Positions 26,338 to 34,883 of a stretch of DNA of 64,000 nt are shown here, piece by piece. Each line of letters starts with the position of its first letter. Position 1 is the first letter of the stretch. The position numbers and the translations under genes were made by a program. Source of the DNA: JBFMDN01 sp040753915 (GTDB taxonomy: Bacteria; Desulfobacterota; Desulfomonilia; Desulfomonilales; Desulfomonilaceae). The stretch is from positions 62,001-126,000 of the forward strand of contig JBFMDN010000003.1 in assembly GCA_040753915.1 (NCBI GenBank). The letters run 5' to 3'. The notes beneath the pieces were generated by a model. The model had not been told where the DNA came from and did no database searches. It was given only the letters and a program-made list of their open reading frames with translations.

Positions 26338-27902
26338 GCTCCGAACTGCAAGACGTGATCACCGCACTCTCCGATCCTCGCACATATCCTCACTGTCCCG
26401 AGTCTGTGGACATCGTTCAGACGCACATATCAGTCGTCTTCATAGCAGGTGACCTCGTCTACAAGATCAAGAAGCCCGTGAATTTGGGATTCTTGGATTT
26501 CACATCCCTCGAGAAACGCCGTCATTTCTGCCGCCAGGAGGTGCTTCTCAATTCCCGGTTCTCCGAAGGAATCTACTTGGGAGTAGTCGCCATATGCCAG
26601 AGTGAGAGAGGAATAAACTTGAAGGGGGAAGGGGAGCCGGTCGAGGCAGCGGTCCTCATGCGGTACATTCCTGAAGAGCGCACTCTGCGGTGGATGCTGG
26701 AGCAGGACCGGGTCACTAAAGAGATGATGGATGGCCTTGCGGACAGAATCGCGGCTATACATGGGCAGGCCAAAACGGGCGCGGATATTGCAAGCTTCGG
26801 GAGCCTCGAGGTTATAAGCCTCAACCTGAGAGAAAACTTTACACAAACGGAACCCTATATCGGTCGGACGCTGGACGAGGATGTCCATAGGGCTATCGCG
26901 CAGCGAGCCTTGGACTTTGTCGAGACCCGAAAAGGGTTGTTTCGGGGGCGTGCCGAGCAAGGATTCATCCGGGACTGCCATGGAGACCTCCATGCGGACC
27001 ACGTTGTCTTCGTGAACGGGATTGTTCTCGTGGACTGCATCGAATTTAACGATCGATTTCGCTATGGCGACACTGCTTCGGACCTCGGATTTCTCCTGAT
27101 GGACCTTGATTTCCACGGGTATCCGGCGTTTTCCGGACAGGTCGCGAATCGGTATGCTATATCCGCCAATGACCCGCACGTGCTTGAACTGCTCGGATTC
27201 TACAAATCCTATCGTGCATTCGTTCGAGGCAAGGTGCTGGGGTTCAGATTAGACGAAGCCGAAGTCTCTCGCGAGGACAAGGAATCGGCCCGAGAGACTG
27301 CCCGGCTCTATTTTCAGCTCTCGCTCTCTTACCTGGCTCCTCCCCCCCCTGTTCTCATAATCATGATGGGGTTTTCGGGTACGGGAAAGAGCTACATCGC
27401 TGCCAGGCTCGGAAGGCGTCTCGGCGCGGAATTGTTCCGCTCGGATGTGGTTCGCAAGAGGATTTTTGGGGTTCCTCGCGGTGAACATCGACTTGACAAG
27501 TTTGGAGAAGGGATCTATAGACGGTCTGCGACGAAACTGACCTACGCGGCTCTGTTCGACGAGTCAAGAAAGGCATTGGAGCACGGTCGGTCAGTAATCC
27601 TTGACGCCTCGTTCCTGAGATTTGAGGATCGAGAATCGGCACGAGATGTTGCACGGAGGGCGGGGGCACGCTTCCGGATGATTGAGTGCGTTGCTTCCGA
27701 CGAGATACTGAGGGAACGTCTGGAGAAGAGGGCCCGGGACAGAGAAGAAGTTTCCGATGCCCGGTGGGAAATCCTCCAGCGGCAGAAGGCTATCATAGAT
27801 CCTATCCGACCGGAAGAATCTCAGGCCCTCCGTATCTGGGACTCGACCGAAAACATTAACTCCTTCCTGGCTTCATTCGTGAGGGAATTGTTGGCCACGT
27901 GA
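26334..27902 (+). CDS. Fusion of APH-like kinase and P-loop kinase domain
   Basis: A 522-residue protein of two parts. Residues 1-330 have the aminoglycoside-phosphotransferase (APH) fold, with CHGDLHADHVVF as catalytic loop and VDCIEFN as metal-binding segment. Residues 345-520 are a zeta-toxin/gluconate-kinase-like P-loop domain with GFSGTGKSYIA, and LDASFLRFEDRE as a likely Walker B region. The GTG start at 26334 has GGAGG upstream and overlaps the rlmN stop, so they are translationally coupled. Such fusions are widespread but their small-molecule substrate is unknown; antibiotic resistance should not be assumed. Confidence 0.8.
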   Translation: MSSELQDVITALSDPRTYPHCPESVDIVQTHISVVFIAGDLVYKIKKPVNLGFLDFTSLEKRRHFCRQEVLLNSRFSEGIYLGVVAICQSERGINLKGEGEPVEAAVLMRYIPEERTLRWMLEQDRVTKEMMDGLADRIAAIHGQAKTGADIASFGSLEVISLNLRENFTQTEPYIGRTLDEDVHRAIAQRALDFVETRKGLFRGRAEQGFIRDCHGDLHADHVVFVNGIVLVDCIEFNDRFRYGDTASDLGFLLMDLDFHGYPAFSGQVANRYAISANDPHVLELLGFYKSYRAFVRGKVLGFRLDEAEVSREDKESARETARLYFQLSLSYLAPPPPVLIIMMGFSGTGKSYIAARLGRRLGAELFRSDVVRKRIFGVPRGEHRLDKFGEGIYRRSATKLTYAALFDESRKALEHGRSVILDASFLRFEDRESARDVARRAGARFRMIECVASDEILRERLEKRARDREEVSDARWEILQRQKAIIDPIRPEESQALRIWDSTENINSFLASFVRELLAT

Positions 27903-28021
27903 GATTGCATTCCGCTCTCTTCTTTTCGGGAGAACTGAAAAACGATTCTTTTCATGCGCGTTGCGTGGCTTGCAATCAATCATGAAGGCCGTGCCCGAGA
28001 AGAATCAAGGAGGAGAATCAC

Positions 28022-28912
28022 ATGCGTGGCTGTAGAGCTCTGGGTCTGCTCGTGGCGGCCTGTCTGGTGTATGGCTGCGTGCCGCAAAAGGGCACGTCGC
28101 AGGAAAAGGACAAACAGGTTCAGATTCATTACGAGCTCGGTATTCAATACCTCACCGATGGAAAGTCTTCCCAAGCAATTCAGGAGCTTCAAGCTGCCCA
28201 GGCCCTTTCCCCTGACAATGCGGACGTGGAGCATGCTCTGGGCCTGGCTCATCAGCATAAAGGACTGCTCGATAAGGCCATAGACCAGTATGAAAAGGCC
28301 CTGAGAATCTCTCCGAAGCTTACGGAGGCCAAGAACAATCTTGGGACTGCCCACCTGGCGAAAGGCGATCTGGACAAGGCAATCTCCCTCTTCGAAGAGT
28401 GTCTCAAAGACTCGGATTATCCTACACCTGAAAAGGCAGCGTACAATCTCGGCGTAGCACACTTCAAGAAGGGAGATCTCGACAAAGCCATTGAGTATTA
28501 CCTCCAGGCAGTGAAGGTCAACGAGAACAACGTGAATGCCCTGTACAATCTGGCGTATTGTTTCCAGGAGAAGAAGCGGTATCCTCTGGCACTTGAATAT
28601 TACAAGAAGGTCCTGGTACTGGATCCCGCGTTCAAACAGGCCCATTACCGAATGGCCCTTATTTACGAAGCCCAAGAGAAGAATGACCAGGCCCTCGAAT
28701 CTTTGAAGAAGTCGACCGACATCGATCCGGACTACCTCCCTGCCATTTACCGAACCGGGTTGATCCTTATCGCCACGGGAAATGTTCGCACCGGGAGGGA
28801 AAGACTGGAGGCGGTCATGAAGGCAGACCCCGAAGGCCCAATGGGAAAAGAAGCGCGCAAGCAATTGGACATGCTCAAGGGGGACAAATTCAAAGGGATC
28901 GCCGCGCCATAG
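28022..28912 (+). CDS. TPR-repeat lipoprotein (PilF/PilW-like)
   Basis: A 296-residue lipoprotein with the lipobox LVYGC at the end of a short signal peptide (Cys at residue 19). The rest is about seven consecutive TPR units (for example YELGIQYLTDGKSSQAIQEL and AYNLGVAHFKKGDLDKAIEYYLQA). Similar outer-membrane lipoproteins (PilF/PilW) help secretin assembly of type IV pili. No pilus gene is nearby here, so that role is only a possibility. The start ATG 28022 follows AAGGAGGAG. Confidence 0.8.
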   Translation: MRGCRALGLLVAACLVYGCVPQKGTSQEKDKQVQIHYELGIQYLTDGKSSQAIQELQAAQALSPDNADVEHALGLAHQHKGLLDKAIDQYEKALRISPKLTEAKNNLGTAHLAKGDLDKAISLFEECLKDSDYPTPEKAAYNLGVAHFKKGDLDKAIEYYLQAVKVNENNVNALYNLAYCFQEKKRYPLALEYYKKVLVLDPAFKQAHYRMALIYEAQEKNDQALESLKKSTDIDPDYLPAIYRTGLILIATGNVRTGRERLEAVMKADPEGPMGKEARKQLDMLKGDKFKGIAAP

Positions 28913-28961
28913 AAAACCCGTCAGGTACTGACGGTTAACCGTGCTTCTGGAGGAAACGTTG

Positions 28962-29567
28962 ATGCCGAGGATCAGCAGAGCTCTCATCAGTGTGACGGAT
29001 AAATCAGGAGTTCAAGAATTCGCGAAAGGTTTGCTCCGGTTCGGAGTGGAGATTCTTTCAACGGGAGGTACAGCCCGCTCGCTGGCTGAAGCACATGTGC
29101 CTATCAAAGAGGTCTCCGAGCACACGGGGTTCCCCGAAATGCTTGATGGAAGAGTCAAGACGTTACATCCGAAAGTCCATGGGGGAATTCTGGGGATGAG
29201 ATCCAGGACGGAACATGTCCAGGCCATGGAAAAGCACGGGATCGTTCCTATCGACATGGTGGTGGTCAACCTCTACGCGTTTGAGAAGACAGTGGCACGA
29301 CCGGATTGCCCCCTCGCAGACGCGATCGAAAACATCGACATAGGGGGGCCGGCTCTCTTGAGGGCTGCGGCGAAGAACTATCCGGACGTCACGGTCATCG
29401 TCGATCCGTCTGATTACGAGCGGGTTCTCCGAGAAATGGAGCTGTCGGGAGGCTCAGTGTCTGAGTCGACCAATTTTCGTCTTGCTGCAAAAGCTTTTCG
29501 AGCCACACACGAATATGACGGAGCAATTTCACGCTACCTGGAAAAGGTCCTGGATGCAAAGGAGTAA
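28962..29567 (+). CDS. Standalone IMP cyclohydrolase (PurH N-terminal domain)
   Basis: A 201-residue protein equal to the N-terminal half of PurH, which closes FAICAR to IMP in the last step of purine synthesis. It shows ALISVTDKSGV, ILSTGGTARSL, FPEMLDGRVKTLHPKVHGGIL and DIGGPALLRAAAKNY. The AICAR transformylase half of bifunctional PurH (about 320 more residues) is absent and must be encoded elsewhere. The start ATG 28962 has GGAGG 8 bases upstream. It is directly followed by purE, forming a small purine operon. Confidence 0.9.
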   Translation: MPRISRALISVTDKSGVQEFAKGLLRFGVEILSTGGTARSLAEAHVPIKEVSEHTGFPEMLDGRVKTLHPKVHGGILGMRSRTEHVQAMEKHGIVPIDMVVVNLYAFEKTVARPDCPLADAIENIDIGGPALLRAAAKNYPDVTVIVDPSDYERVLREMELSGGSVSESTNFRLAAKAFRATHEYDGAISRYLEKVLDAKE

Positions 29568-29587
29568 GTGAAGGCAGGAGCGGAACC

Positions 29588-30094
29588 ATGGAGCAGGTTC
29601 AAGTCGGTATCGTGATGGGAAGCGACTCAGATGCTTCCATAATGGGGAAGGCTGCCGAAATCCTGGACTACTTCGGGATAGGCTATTTCATGACGGTTGC
29701 CTCCGCCCACCGGACACCCGATCGCGTAAAGGATCTCGTAAGAAGGGCCGAGGACGAAGGGTGGAAGTCCATTATTGCAGGCGCGGGAATGGCTGCCCAT
29801 CTTGCCGGCTTCCTCGCCGCCCATACGGTGATCCCGATAATAGGAGTGCCCCTGGCGTCCTCTGATCTGAAAGGCCTCGATGCTCTTCTTTCCACTGTTC
29901 AAATGCCGGGCGGCGTCCCGGTGGCCACAATGGCGATCGGAACAGCCGGAGCAAAAAACGCCGGCCTGCTGGCAGTTCAGATCATTGCGACCGCAGATCC
30001 GTCCCTCAGGCAGAAGCTGCGGGAGTACCGAGAGAAAGAGGCACGATCCGTGGAGGAGAAAGCTTTCTGCTTGGAATCCGCGTCAAGGGGCTGA
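29588..30094 (+). CDS. purE: N5-carboxyaminoimidazole ribonucleotide mutase PurE
   Basis: A 168-residue class I PurE that moves the carboxyl group of N5-CAIR to carbon 4 in purine synthesis. It has MGSDSD, the SAHRTPDR loop, GAGMAAHLAG and GLDALLSTVQMPGGVPVATMAIG. The length is normal and a ribosome-binding site (GGAGCGG) precedes the ATG. It lies 20 bases after the IMP cyclohydrolase gene. No purK is present nearby. Confidence 0.94.
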   Translation: MEQVQVGIVMGSDSDASIMGKAAEILDYFGIGYFMTVASAHRTPDRVKDLVRRAEDEGWKSIIAGAGMAAHLAGFLAAHTVIPIIGVPLASSDLKGLDALLSTVQMPGGVPVATMAIGTAGAKNAGLLAVQIIATADPSLRQKLREYREKEARSVEEKAFCLESASRG

Positions 30095-30162
30095 ATCCGC
30101 GATTCCCACGTTTTTGTCCCCAATTTTGAAGGCAATGAAACAGGTTCACAAGAGGAACGTTC

Positions 30163-31101
30163 ATGGGCAGGCGCACGAGACGGTCACACTCGAATGATTC
30201 TCCCCTTGAAGTGCCCTTTTCCGAGGCACGGTTCCATAGGGATGGGGTTGCCGTCACCCTGCGATTGGAAGACTGCTTTGCAGGCATGGAGAAGATGCGG
30301 GCCGGCAGCGTGGACGTCGTTGTTACATCGCCTCCCTACAACATTGGCATCAAGTATGGAGTATACGACGACCGCGTAAGCCGAGAAGAGTATTTGGACT
30401 GGCTTGAGAAATGGGCTGAATTGGTAACGCGTGTGTTGGCCCCGTCCGGCTCGGTTTTCTTGAATATCGGCGGGAAGCCAAAGGATCCATGGGGACCTTT
30501 GGAGGCAGCGCTTCGCCTCCGAAAGCGGTTCCAGTTGCAGAACACGATTCACTGGATCAAGTCCATTTTCATTCCCAAGGCCGCCAATGGCGACGATCAT
30601 GGTCTCAGTGAAGACGTAAACGTCGGACACATTAAACCGATCAACAGCCGGAGGTACCTTTCGGACGCGCATGAGTATATTTTCCATTTCACCAGATCCG
30701 GCACAGTCCACCTGGACAGGCTGGCTGTTGGCGTCTCCTACAAAGATAAGTCCAACATAACACGGTGGAAATCGGCTGGAAAGGATCTCCGATGCCGCGG
30801 AAACACCTGGTTCATACCCTATAAGACTATCGTCCGCAGGGATCGTGATAGGCCGCATCCTGCCTCCTTCCCTCCCCAACTCGCAGAAATGTGCATCAAG
30901 CTTCACGGTCGAGAACGCGCACGCACGGTGCTCGACCCGTTCATGGGATTGGGGAGTACCGCTGTCGCGTGTTTGCGATTGGGAACGAGCTGTGTTGGAT
31001 ACGAAATAGATCCAGAGTACTTCAAGACGAGCTGCAGCATCATCGGTAGAGAAATTGACGCTCTCGATCGACCCTCTCTCCAGCAAAGAGATCTGCTCTG
31101 A
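30163..31101 (+). CDS. Beta-class site-specific DNA methyltransferase, orphan
   Basis: A 312-residue amino-methyltransferase. The catalytic motif TSPPYN (about residue 54) comes before the S-adenosylmethionine motif DPFMGLGSTA (about residue 258), the order of the beta class, which methylates adenine N6 or cytosine N4. SPPY occurs in both types; the target cannot be told. No restriction endonuclease or specificity subunit lies nearby, so it is an orphan, perhaps regulatory like CcrM or a remnant of a restriction system. The start ATG 30163 follows GAGGAACG. Confidence 0.85.
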   Translation: MGRRTRRSHSNDSPLEVPFSEARFHRDGVAVTLRLEDCFAGMEKMRAGSVDVVVTSPPYNIGIKYGVYDDRVSREEYLDWLEKWAELVTRVLAPSGSVFLNIGGKPKDPWGPLEAALRLRKRFQLQNTIHWIKSIFIPKAANGDDHGLSEDVNVGHIKPINSRRYLSDAHEYIFHFTRSGTVHLDRLAVGVSYKDKSNITRWKSAGKDLRCRGNTWFIPYKTIVRRDRDRPHPASFPPQLAEMCIKLHGRERARTVLDPFMGLGSTAVACLRLGTSCVGYEIDPEYFKTSCSIIGREIDALDRPSLQQRDLL

Positions 31102-31142
31102 AGCACGAATCGGAACGCACGGTACCACGGCCTCCTTACCCG

Positions 31143-31171
31143 TTGACTCAAGCTCTGTGTCATACTATATT
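31143..31171 (+). promoter_or_regulatory. Sigma-70 promoter for the Lys-rich protein
   Basis: TTGACT at 31143-31148, a 17-base spacer and TATATT at 31166-31171, followed by an AT-rich start region. The leader to the ATG at 31212 would be about 35 bases. Confidence 0.65.
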
Positions 31172-31211
31172 AAATTTTTTTATTCAGATGCTGCGTGCGC
31201 GAGGTGAGTCA

Positions 31212-31607
31212 ATGGCATCGAAATCCTTGGAAACACGTGAAAACCAGAAATCCCGGTACGCCGAGCTCATAGAAAGCCGCTCCAAAGAGCTCAGAGAGAA
31301 GGGCTTAACCGATAGGGAACTCGGACGAGACCCGAAGATCAAGCACTTTAAGGCGAAAATCAAGCAGTGTAAGGCGGCAATCGAGCGCATCTCGTTCCTC
31401 GAAACCCAAAGCCGCACGCTCCAGGAGAAAAAGGAGCAGAAGATTGCCGAGGCGGCAGCAGCACGAGCCGCTGCCATAGCAGGCGAAGTCACGAAAGGCA
31501 AGAAAACCGCGGAAAAGAAGGAGGAGCCACCTTCCAAGAAGAAGGGGGGCGCCGCCGCAAAAGGACAGGCTCCGGCAAAACAGCAGCCCAAGAAGAAGGG
31601 CAAATGA
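31212..31607 (+). CDS. Lys/Ala-rich basic protein of unknown function (131 aa)
   Basis: The first 75 residues are a charged helical domain (ELIESRSKELREKGL, then HFKAKIKQCKAAIERI). The remaining part is a low-complexity Lys-, Ala- and Pro-rich tail like those of histone H1-type or RNA-binding proteins in bacteria. The ATG at 31212 follows GAGGTGA and a strong promoter lies just upstream. It is unlikely to be an enzyme; nucleic-acid binding is a guess from composition. Confidence 0.75.
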   Translation: MASKSLETRENQKSRYAELIESRSKELREKGLTDRELGRDPKIKHFKAKIKQCKAAIERISFLETQSRTLQEKKEQKIAEAAAARAAAIAGEVTKGKKTAEKKEEPPSKKKGGAAAKGQAPAKQQPKKKGK

Positions 31608-31882
31608 TTATTGGGGAGCGTGTGCGCCCCTGCCAAGATCCATGATGTCCGTGAATCTTTTTGCCGCCGGGCAATCCTCAATGCGGTCTGCCACAACAGC
31701 AGGGTGGCAGAAGCTTTTGCAGCACGACCAGTTGTGGCACGGTACCTCCGACCTCTCCGGCGGACTGAGCGGTGCGTGCTTTCAGCAGGGTGCTTTTCGG
31801 CATTCTTGATGAGCGATAGCAGCGCACCACGTTGCCAAGCCGGCATCGTGGCCTGCAAGATCTTGGGCCCCAATCGGATATC

Positions 31883-32545
31883 ATGATGGAATCAACCGAT
31901 TTATCAAGGATTCTCACGCAACTTATCCTTATCGTACCGGGGTTCCTTCTCGCTATCACGGTCCACGAGTACATGCACGGATATGTGGCGTTGAGGCTTG
32001 GCGACCCGACAGCCAAGAACGCTGGTAGACTCACCTTCAATCCCATCAGCCACCTGGATCCTATTGGAACACTTGCACTTGTATTGACTCAGATGATCGG
32101 GTGGGCCAAACCGGTTCCAGTGGATCCCCGGTACCTGACGAATCCGCGACGCGACATGTTGTGGATCAGCCTGGGTGGTCCTGCTGCAAATCTCGTTGCT
32201 GCAACTGTGCTCGCGCTTGTCCTTCACGTGATCGTCGCAGTGTTCGAGGGGAGACCGGCAGGCCAGGTTACGAGTTTCTTCGTGAGTCCCCTGTTCCTCA
32301 TAGTGCGGTTCGCCGTTCGAATCAACGTAGTGCTGGCTGTTTTCAACCTCATACCGATTCCTCCCTTGGACGGCTCCAGCATCCTCGCCGGACTGCTCCC
32401 TCGAGACCTTGCCATGCAGTATGAGAAGCTGGAGCCCTACGGATTCATTATTTTGCTCGCCCTGTTGCTCACTGGAATAGTCGGATACGTCATATTGCCT
32501 CCCATCATGGTTATCGAGAGTATTCTTCTCGCGGGTCTGCGCTGA
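31883..32545 (+). CDS. Site-2 protease family (M50) membrane metalloprotease
   Basis: A 220-residue inner-membrane protein with about five to six hydrophobic segments. The zinc-binding HEYMHG (HExxH) is in the first transmembrane segment at about residue 28, NPISHLDPIGT follows, and the third ligand lies in NLIPIPPLDGS. This short form without PDZ domain is common upstream of scpA. Substrates unknown. Two adjacent ATGs (31883 and 31886) can serve as start. scpA begins 2 bases after its stop. Confidence 0.85.
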   Translation: MMESTDLSRILTQLILIVPGFLLAITVHEYMHGYVALRLGDPTAKNAGRLTFNPISHLDPIGTLALVLTQMIGWAKPVPVDPRYLTNPRRDMLWISLGGPAANLVAATVLALVLHVIVAVFEGRPAGQVTSFFVSPLFLIVRFAVRINVVLAVFNLIPIPPLDGSSILAGLLPRDLAMQYEKLEPYGFIILLALLLTGIVGYVILPPIMVIESILLAGLR

Positions 32546-32547
32546 CT

Positions 32548-33327
32548 ATGACGTACGAGATCAAACTGGAGGTGTTCGAAGGCCCGTTGGACCTGCTCCT
32601 CCACCTGATCCAGCGCAATGAGGTCAGCATAACGGACATCCCCATAGCCCTGATAACCCAGCAATATCTTGAGACAATAGAATTGATGAAGTCGCTCAAT
32701 CTGGACGTCGCTGGTGAGTATCTGGTGATGGCTGCGTACCTCACCCACATCAAGTCGCAGATGCTCTTACCAGTGAACGGGGAAGCAGAGGGAGGGGAAC
32801 AGGGGGAAGATCCCCGAGACGAGCTGGTCGCCCACCTGCTTGAGTACAAACGTTACAAAGAGGCGGCAGAGAACCTGGACGCCGGTCCAGTTCTGGAACG
32901 GGACGTGTTCACGCGGGACCCTGAAGACCAGGAGGAGATCCCGCGGTCCCAACAGCCTCTCAACGTCAGTCTGCATGAGCTGTTGGCAGCGTTCAGGGAA
33001 GTCATCCAGAAGACAGCCAGGCAAGACTTGATTGAGTTGGAGCCGGAGCGGCTTCTTGTGAAAGACAAGATGCGGGAGATCCTCGATCTTCTGAAACGCC
33101 ACAGATACGTGACCTTCGGCTCCCTTTTCTACGAGGACACATCGCGCCTCAATGTGATCACCACGTTCTTGGCCCTCCTGGAGGTGGTGAGGCTCCAACT
33201 CGTGCGCGCAATCCAAGACAGCCCGTTCGGCACCATTCTCATCTCCCGAAGAGTTCCTATCGATGACGATCACGGGGATGAAGTTGAGCGGGTCCCGGAG
33301 AATGAAGGGGCGGAGCCACAGGATTGA
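32548..33327 (+). CDS. scpA: Segregation and condensation protein A
   Basis: A 259-residue kleisin that joins SMC heads and works with ScpB in chromosome condensation. It opens with YEIKLEVFEGPLDLLLHLI, the family hallmark, continues AAYLTHIKSQMLLP, and ends with a winged-helix segment (VTFGSLFYED...VVRLQLVRAIQD). The acidic tail is normal. It directly follows the M50 protease gene. scpB is not in the window. Confidence 0.93.
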   Translation: MTYEIKLEVFEGPLDLLLHLIQRNEVSITDIPIALITQQYLETIELMKSLNLDVAGEYLVMAAYLTHIKSQMLLPVNGEAEGGEQGEDPRDELVAHLLEYKRYKEAAENLDAGPVLERDVFTRDPEDQEEIPRSQQPLNVSLHELLAAFREVIQKTARQDLIELEPERLLVKDKMREILDLLKRHRYVTFGSLFYEDTSRLNVITTFLALLEVVRLQLVRAIQDSPFGTILISRRVPIDDDHGDEVERVPENEGAEPQD

Positions 33328-33409
33328 TGGCCTCAATCTGTCGATTGGCAATGGCCCCGCGCATCCTCCGGCAAGAAGTCGTGTATGTCAGGGATACTCG
33401 GCCGCGGCG

Positions 33410-33595
33410 CTAGATCTCTTCTATTGTGATCGCCTCTTCCGGACACACTGCTATGCAAGATTCACACCCGAGACAATCCGCGGGCTTGGCTACTCGCGTC
33501 TCCTTCTCATCGGCTTCGAGCACCTCGGCCGGGCACACATCAACACATTCGCCGCATACCTTGCACTTGGTCTCATCAATCTTGGGTAGAAACAT
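33410..33595 (-). CDS. 2[4Fe-4S] ferredoxin
   Basis: A 61-residue ferredoxin with two typical four-cysteine clusters: CKVCGECVDVCP and CLGCESCIAVCP. It carries low-potential electrons in the cytoplasm. The ATG at 33595 follows AGAGGTGA. The gene lies 62 bases after the DUF169 gene on the same strand and is probably in the same transcript, suggesting a shared redox role. Confidence 0.93.
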   Translation of the reverse strand: MFLPKIDETKCKVCGECVDVCPAEVLEADEKETRVAKPADCLGCESCIAVCPEEAITIEEI

Positions 33596-33657
33596 ATGTC
33601 ACCTCTTTTTCCAAGGGAGCGAATTCTGGCCCTAGGTCAGGGTAATCACCCGATTTC

Positions 33658-34440
33658 TCAGAACGCACCAACCTCTTCGCCCACTTGCTTGTAGATCTTC
33701 GGAAACTCGGGCTGGAAGTTCTGGTAGAAGGTGATGGGATAGCGTGCCCCGAGCTTCTTGCCAGCTTCTTTGAGGCCGGAGACCATTCTCTCGAGGGCCG
33801 AGCCGGGGAACGAAAGGACCAATTCTTCGTCCTGGGTCATCGAGAAAATGCGGTCTCCGTTTCCCGGTATGGCAACCCGGGGCGCCTGGGACAGAAACGG
33901 CGCAATAAGGTACTCGGTGCATTCTACTTTTCCCCCGAAATTTCCTGTTATCCGCTCTCCTTCTGTAAAAACCCATGCTTGTATCAAGCGCATGATCTGA
34001 GCGGGATTCCCGTACACTGCGATGGTGTCGGCCTCGAAAGAGGCCTTTTTCACGGGCGCCATAGCCATGGCTGGGTATTCCCCACTCGGAAGAACACTCA
34101 TGGAAGCCGTTTCCTTCTGAGCCGTAGCCAGGTCCCGCCCGAAAGTGACATCGCAGAAAAGCTTGGCAATAGTTGAACGTTGATCCGACGCACGGGTGAA
34201 TCCGAACGTGATCATGGCCGGAACGCATATGAGATCTTCTTTCGCCAAGCCCATGGTCCACCCGTATACTCGGGCCATGGTTACTGCCTGACAGATGGTG
34301 ATTCTTTTACCGAGGGCTTCGGAGGGTCGGCGAGACTTCTCTGGAAGGTCTGTCTTATCCTTGAAGAACTTTAGTGCGATGGGAAAAGTCTTGAGCCTCA
34401 GGTCATTGCTCAGGAATTCGGCGGCTTCACCCTGGTTCAT
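33658..34440 (-). CDS. DUF169 family protein
   Basis: A 260-residue protein of the DUF169 family, common in anaerobes and methanogens but without a settled function. It shows TFPIALKFFKD, the Cys-containing ITICQAVTMARVYGW, EDLICVPAMITFGF and FGGKVECTEYL; the conserved Cys residues suggest metal or cluster binding. The ATG at 34440 follows AGGAGGAG. A promoter with a 14-base palindrome lies just upstream, and a ferredoxin gene follows, consistent with a regulated redox operon. Confidence 0.85.
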   Translation of the reverse strand: MNQGEAAEFLSNDLRLKTFPIALKFFKDKTDLPEKSRRPSEALGKRITICQAVTMARVYGWTMGLAKEDLICVPAMITFGFTRASDQRSTIAKLFCDVTFGRDLATAQKETASMSVLPSGEYPAMAMAPVKKASFEADTIAVYGNPAQIMRLIQAWVFTEGERITGNFGGKVECTEYLIAPFLSQAPRVAIPGNGDRIFSMTQDEELVLSFPGSALERMVSGLKEAGKKLGARYPITFYQNFQPEFPKIYKQVGEEVGAF

Positions 34441-34506
34441 TTTGCTCCTCCTGGTACAGCATAAGAAGTTGATTTAGTGGGTCTGCGCAAGACGAAGCGC
34501 TTACGG

Positions 34507-34551
34507 GGACGATATCGTCCTTTTTATAACAAGTTCTGGTGTAAGCCACAA
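34507..34551 (-). promoter_or_regulatory. Promoter with palindromic operator for DUF169-ferredoxin
   Basis: On the minus strand TTGTGG (34551-34546), a 17-base spacer and TATAAA (34528-34523). Two bases further on is the perfect palindrome GGACGATATCGTCC at 34507-34520, overlapping the likely transcription start. A dimeric repressor could bind there; none is encoded next to it. Confidence 0.5.
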
Positions 34552-34604
34552 TGATTGTCCAGGGAAAACGAAACCTGTGCATCGGACGATGCCTAAGAAT
34601 GGAA

Positions 34605-34634
34605 ACAGGCTACCGTCTCACACCGGTAACCTGT
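34605..34634 (-). terminator. Hairpin downstream of tRNA-fMet
   Basis: ACAGG and TACCG pair with CGGTA and CCTGT (one mismatch) around an 8-base loop, starting 9 bases after the tRNA 3' end. A short T-containing stretch follows on the minus strand. Confidence 0.6.
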
Positions 34635-34642
34635 GATCTTGC

Positions 34643-34722
<80 letters not shown>

Positions 34723-34731
34723 GGAAATATT

Positions 34732-34760
34732 TTTATAACAATTTAGCGTCCCGATGTCAA
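34732..34760 (-). promoter_or_regulatory. Sigma-70 promoter for tRNA-fMet
   Basis: On the minus strand TTGACA (34760-34755), a 17-base spacer and TATAAA (34737-34732), with the tRNA beginning 13 bases downstream. A near-perfect strong promoter. Confidence 0.85.
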
Positions 34761-34883
34761 GCCGAGCAGACCTCAATCAGTGAAAACACCGGAAAACATA
34801 ATGGTCCCCGAACCATCCTCTGTGCAATACTGTGGCCGGGTTCTTTGAGGTGTCCCTCGCCAAGTGGAGCCGTTCCCCAAGCT

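Noticed and set aside
27980..28987. Minus-strand frame of 335 codons
   Set aside because: Shadow of the TPR lipoprotein, caused by its regular repeats.
31678..31720. Hairpin TCTGCCAC...GTGGCAGA near 31687-31711
   Set aside because: Eight base pairs with no T-run and no clear link to a transcript end; too weak to list as terminator.
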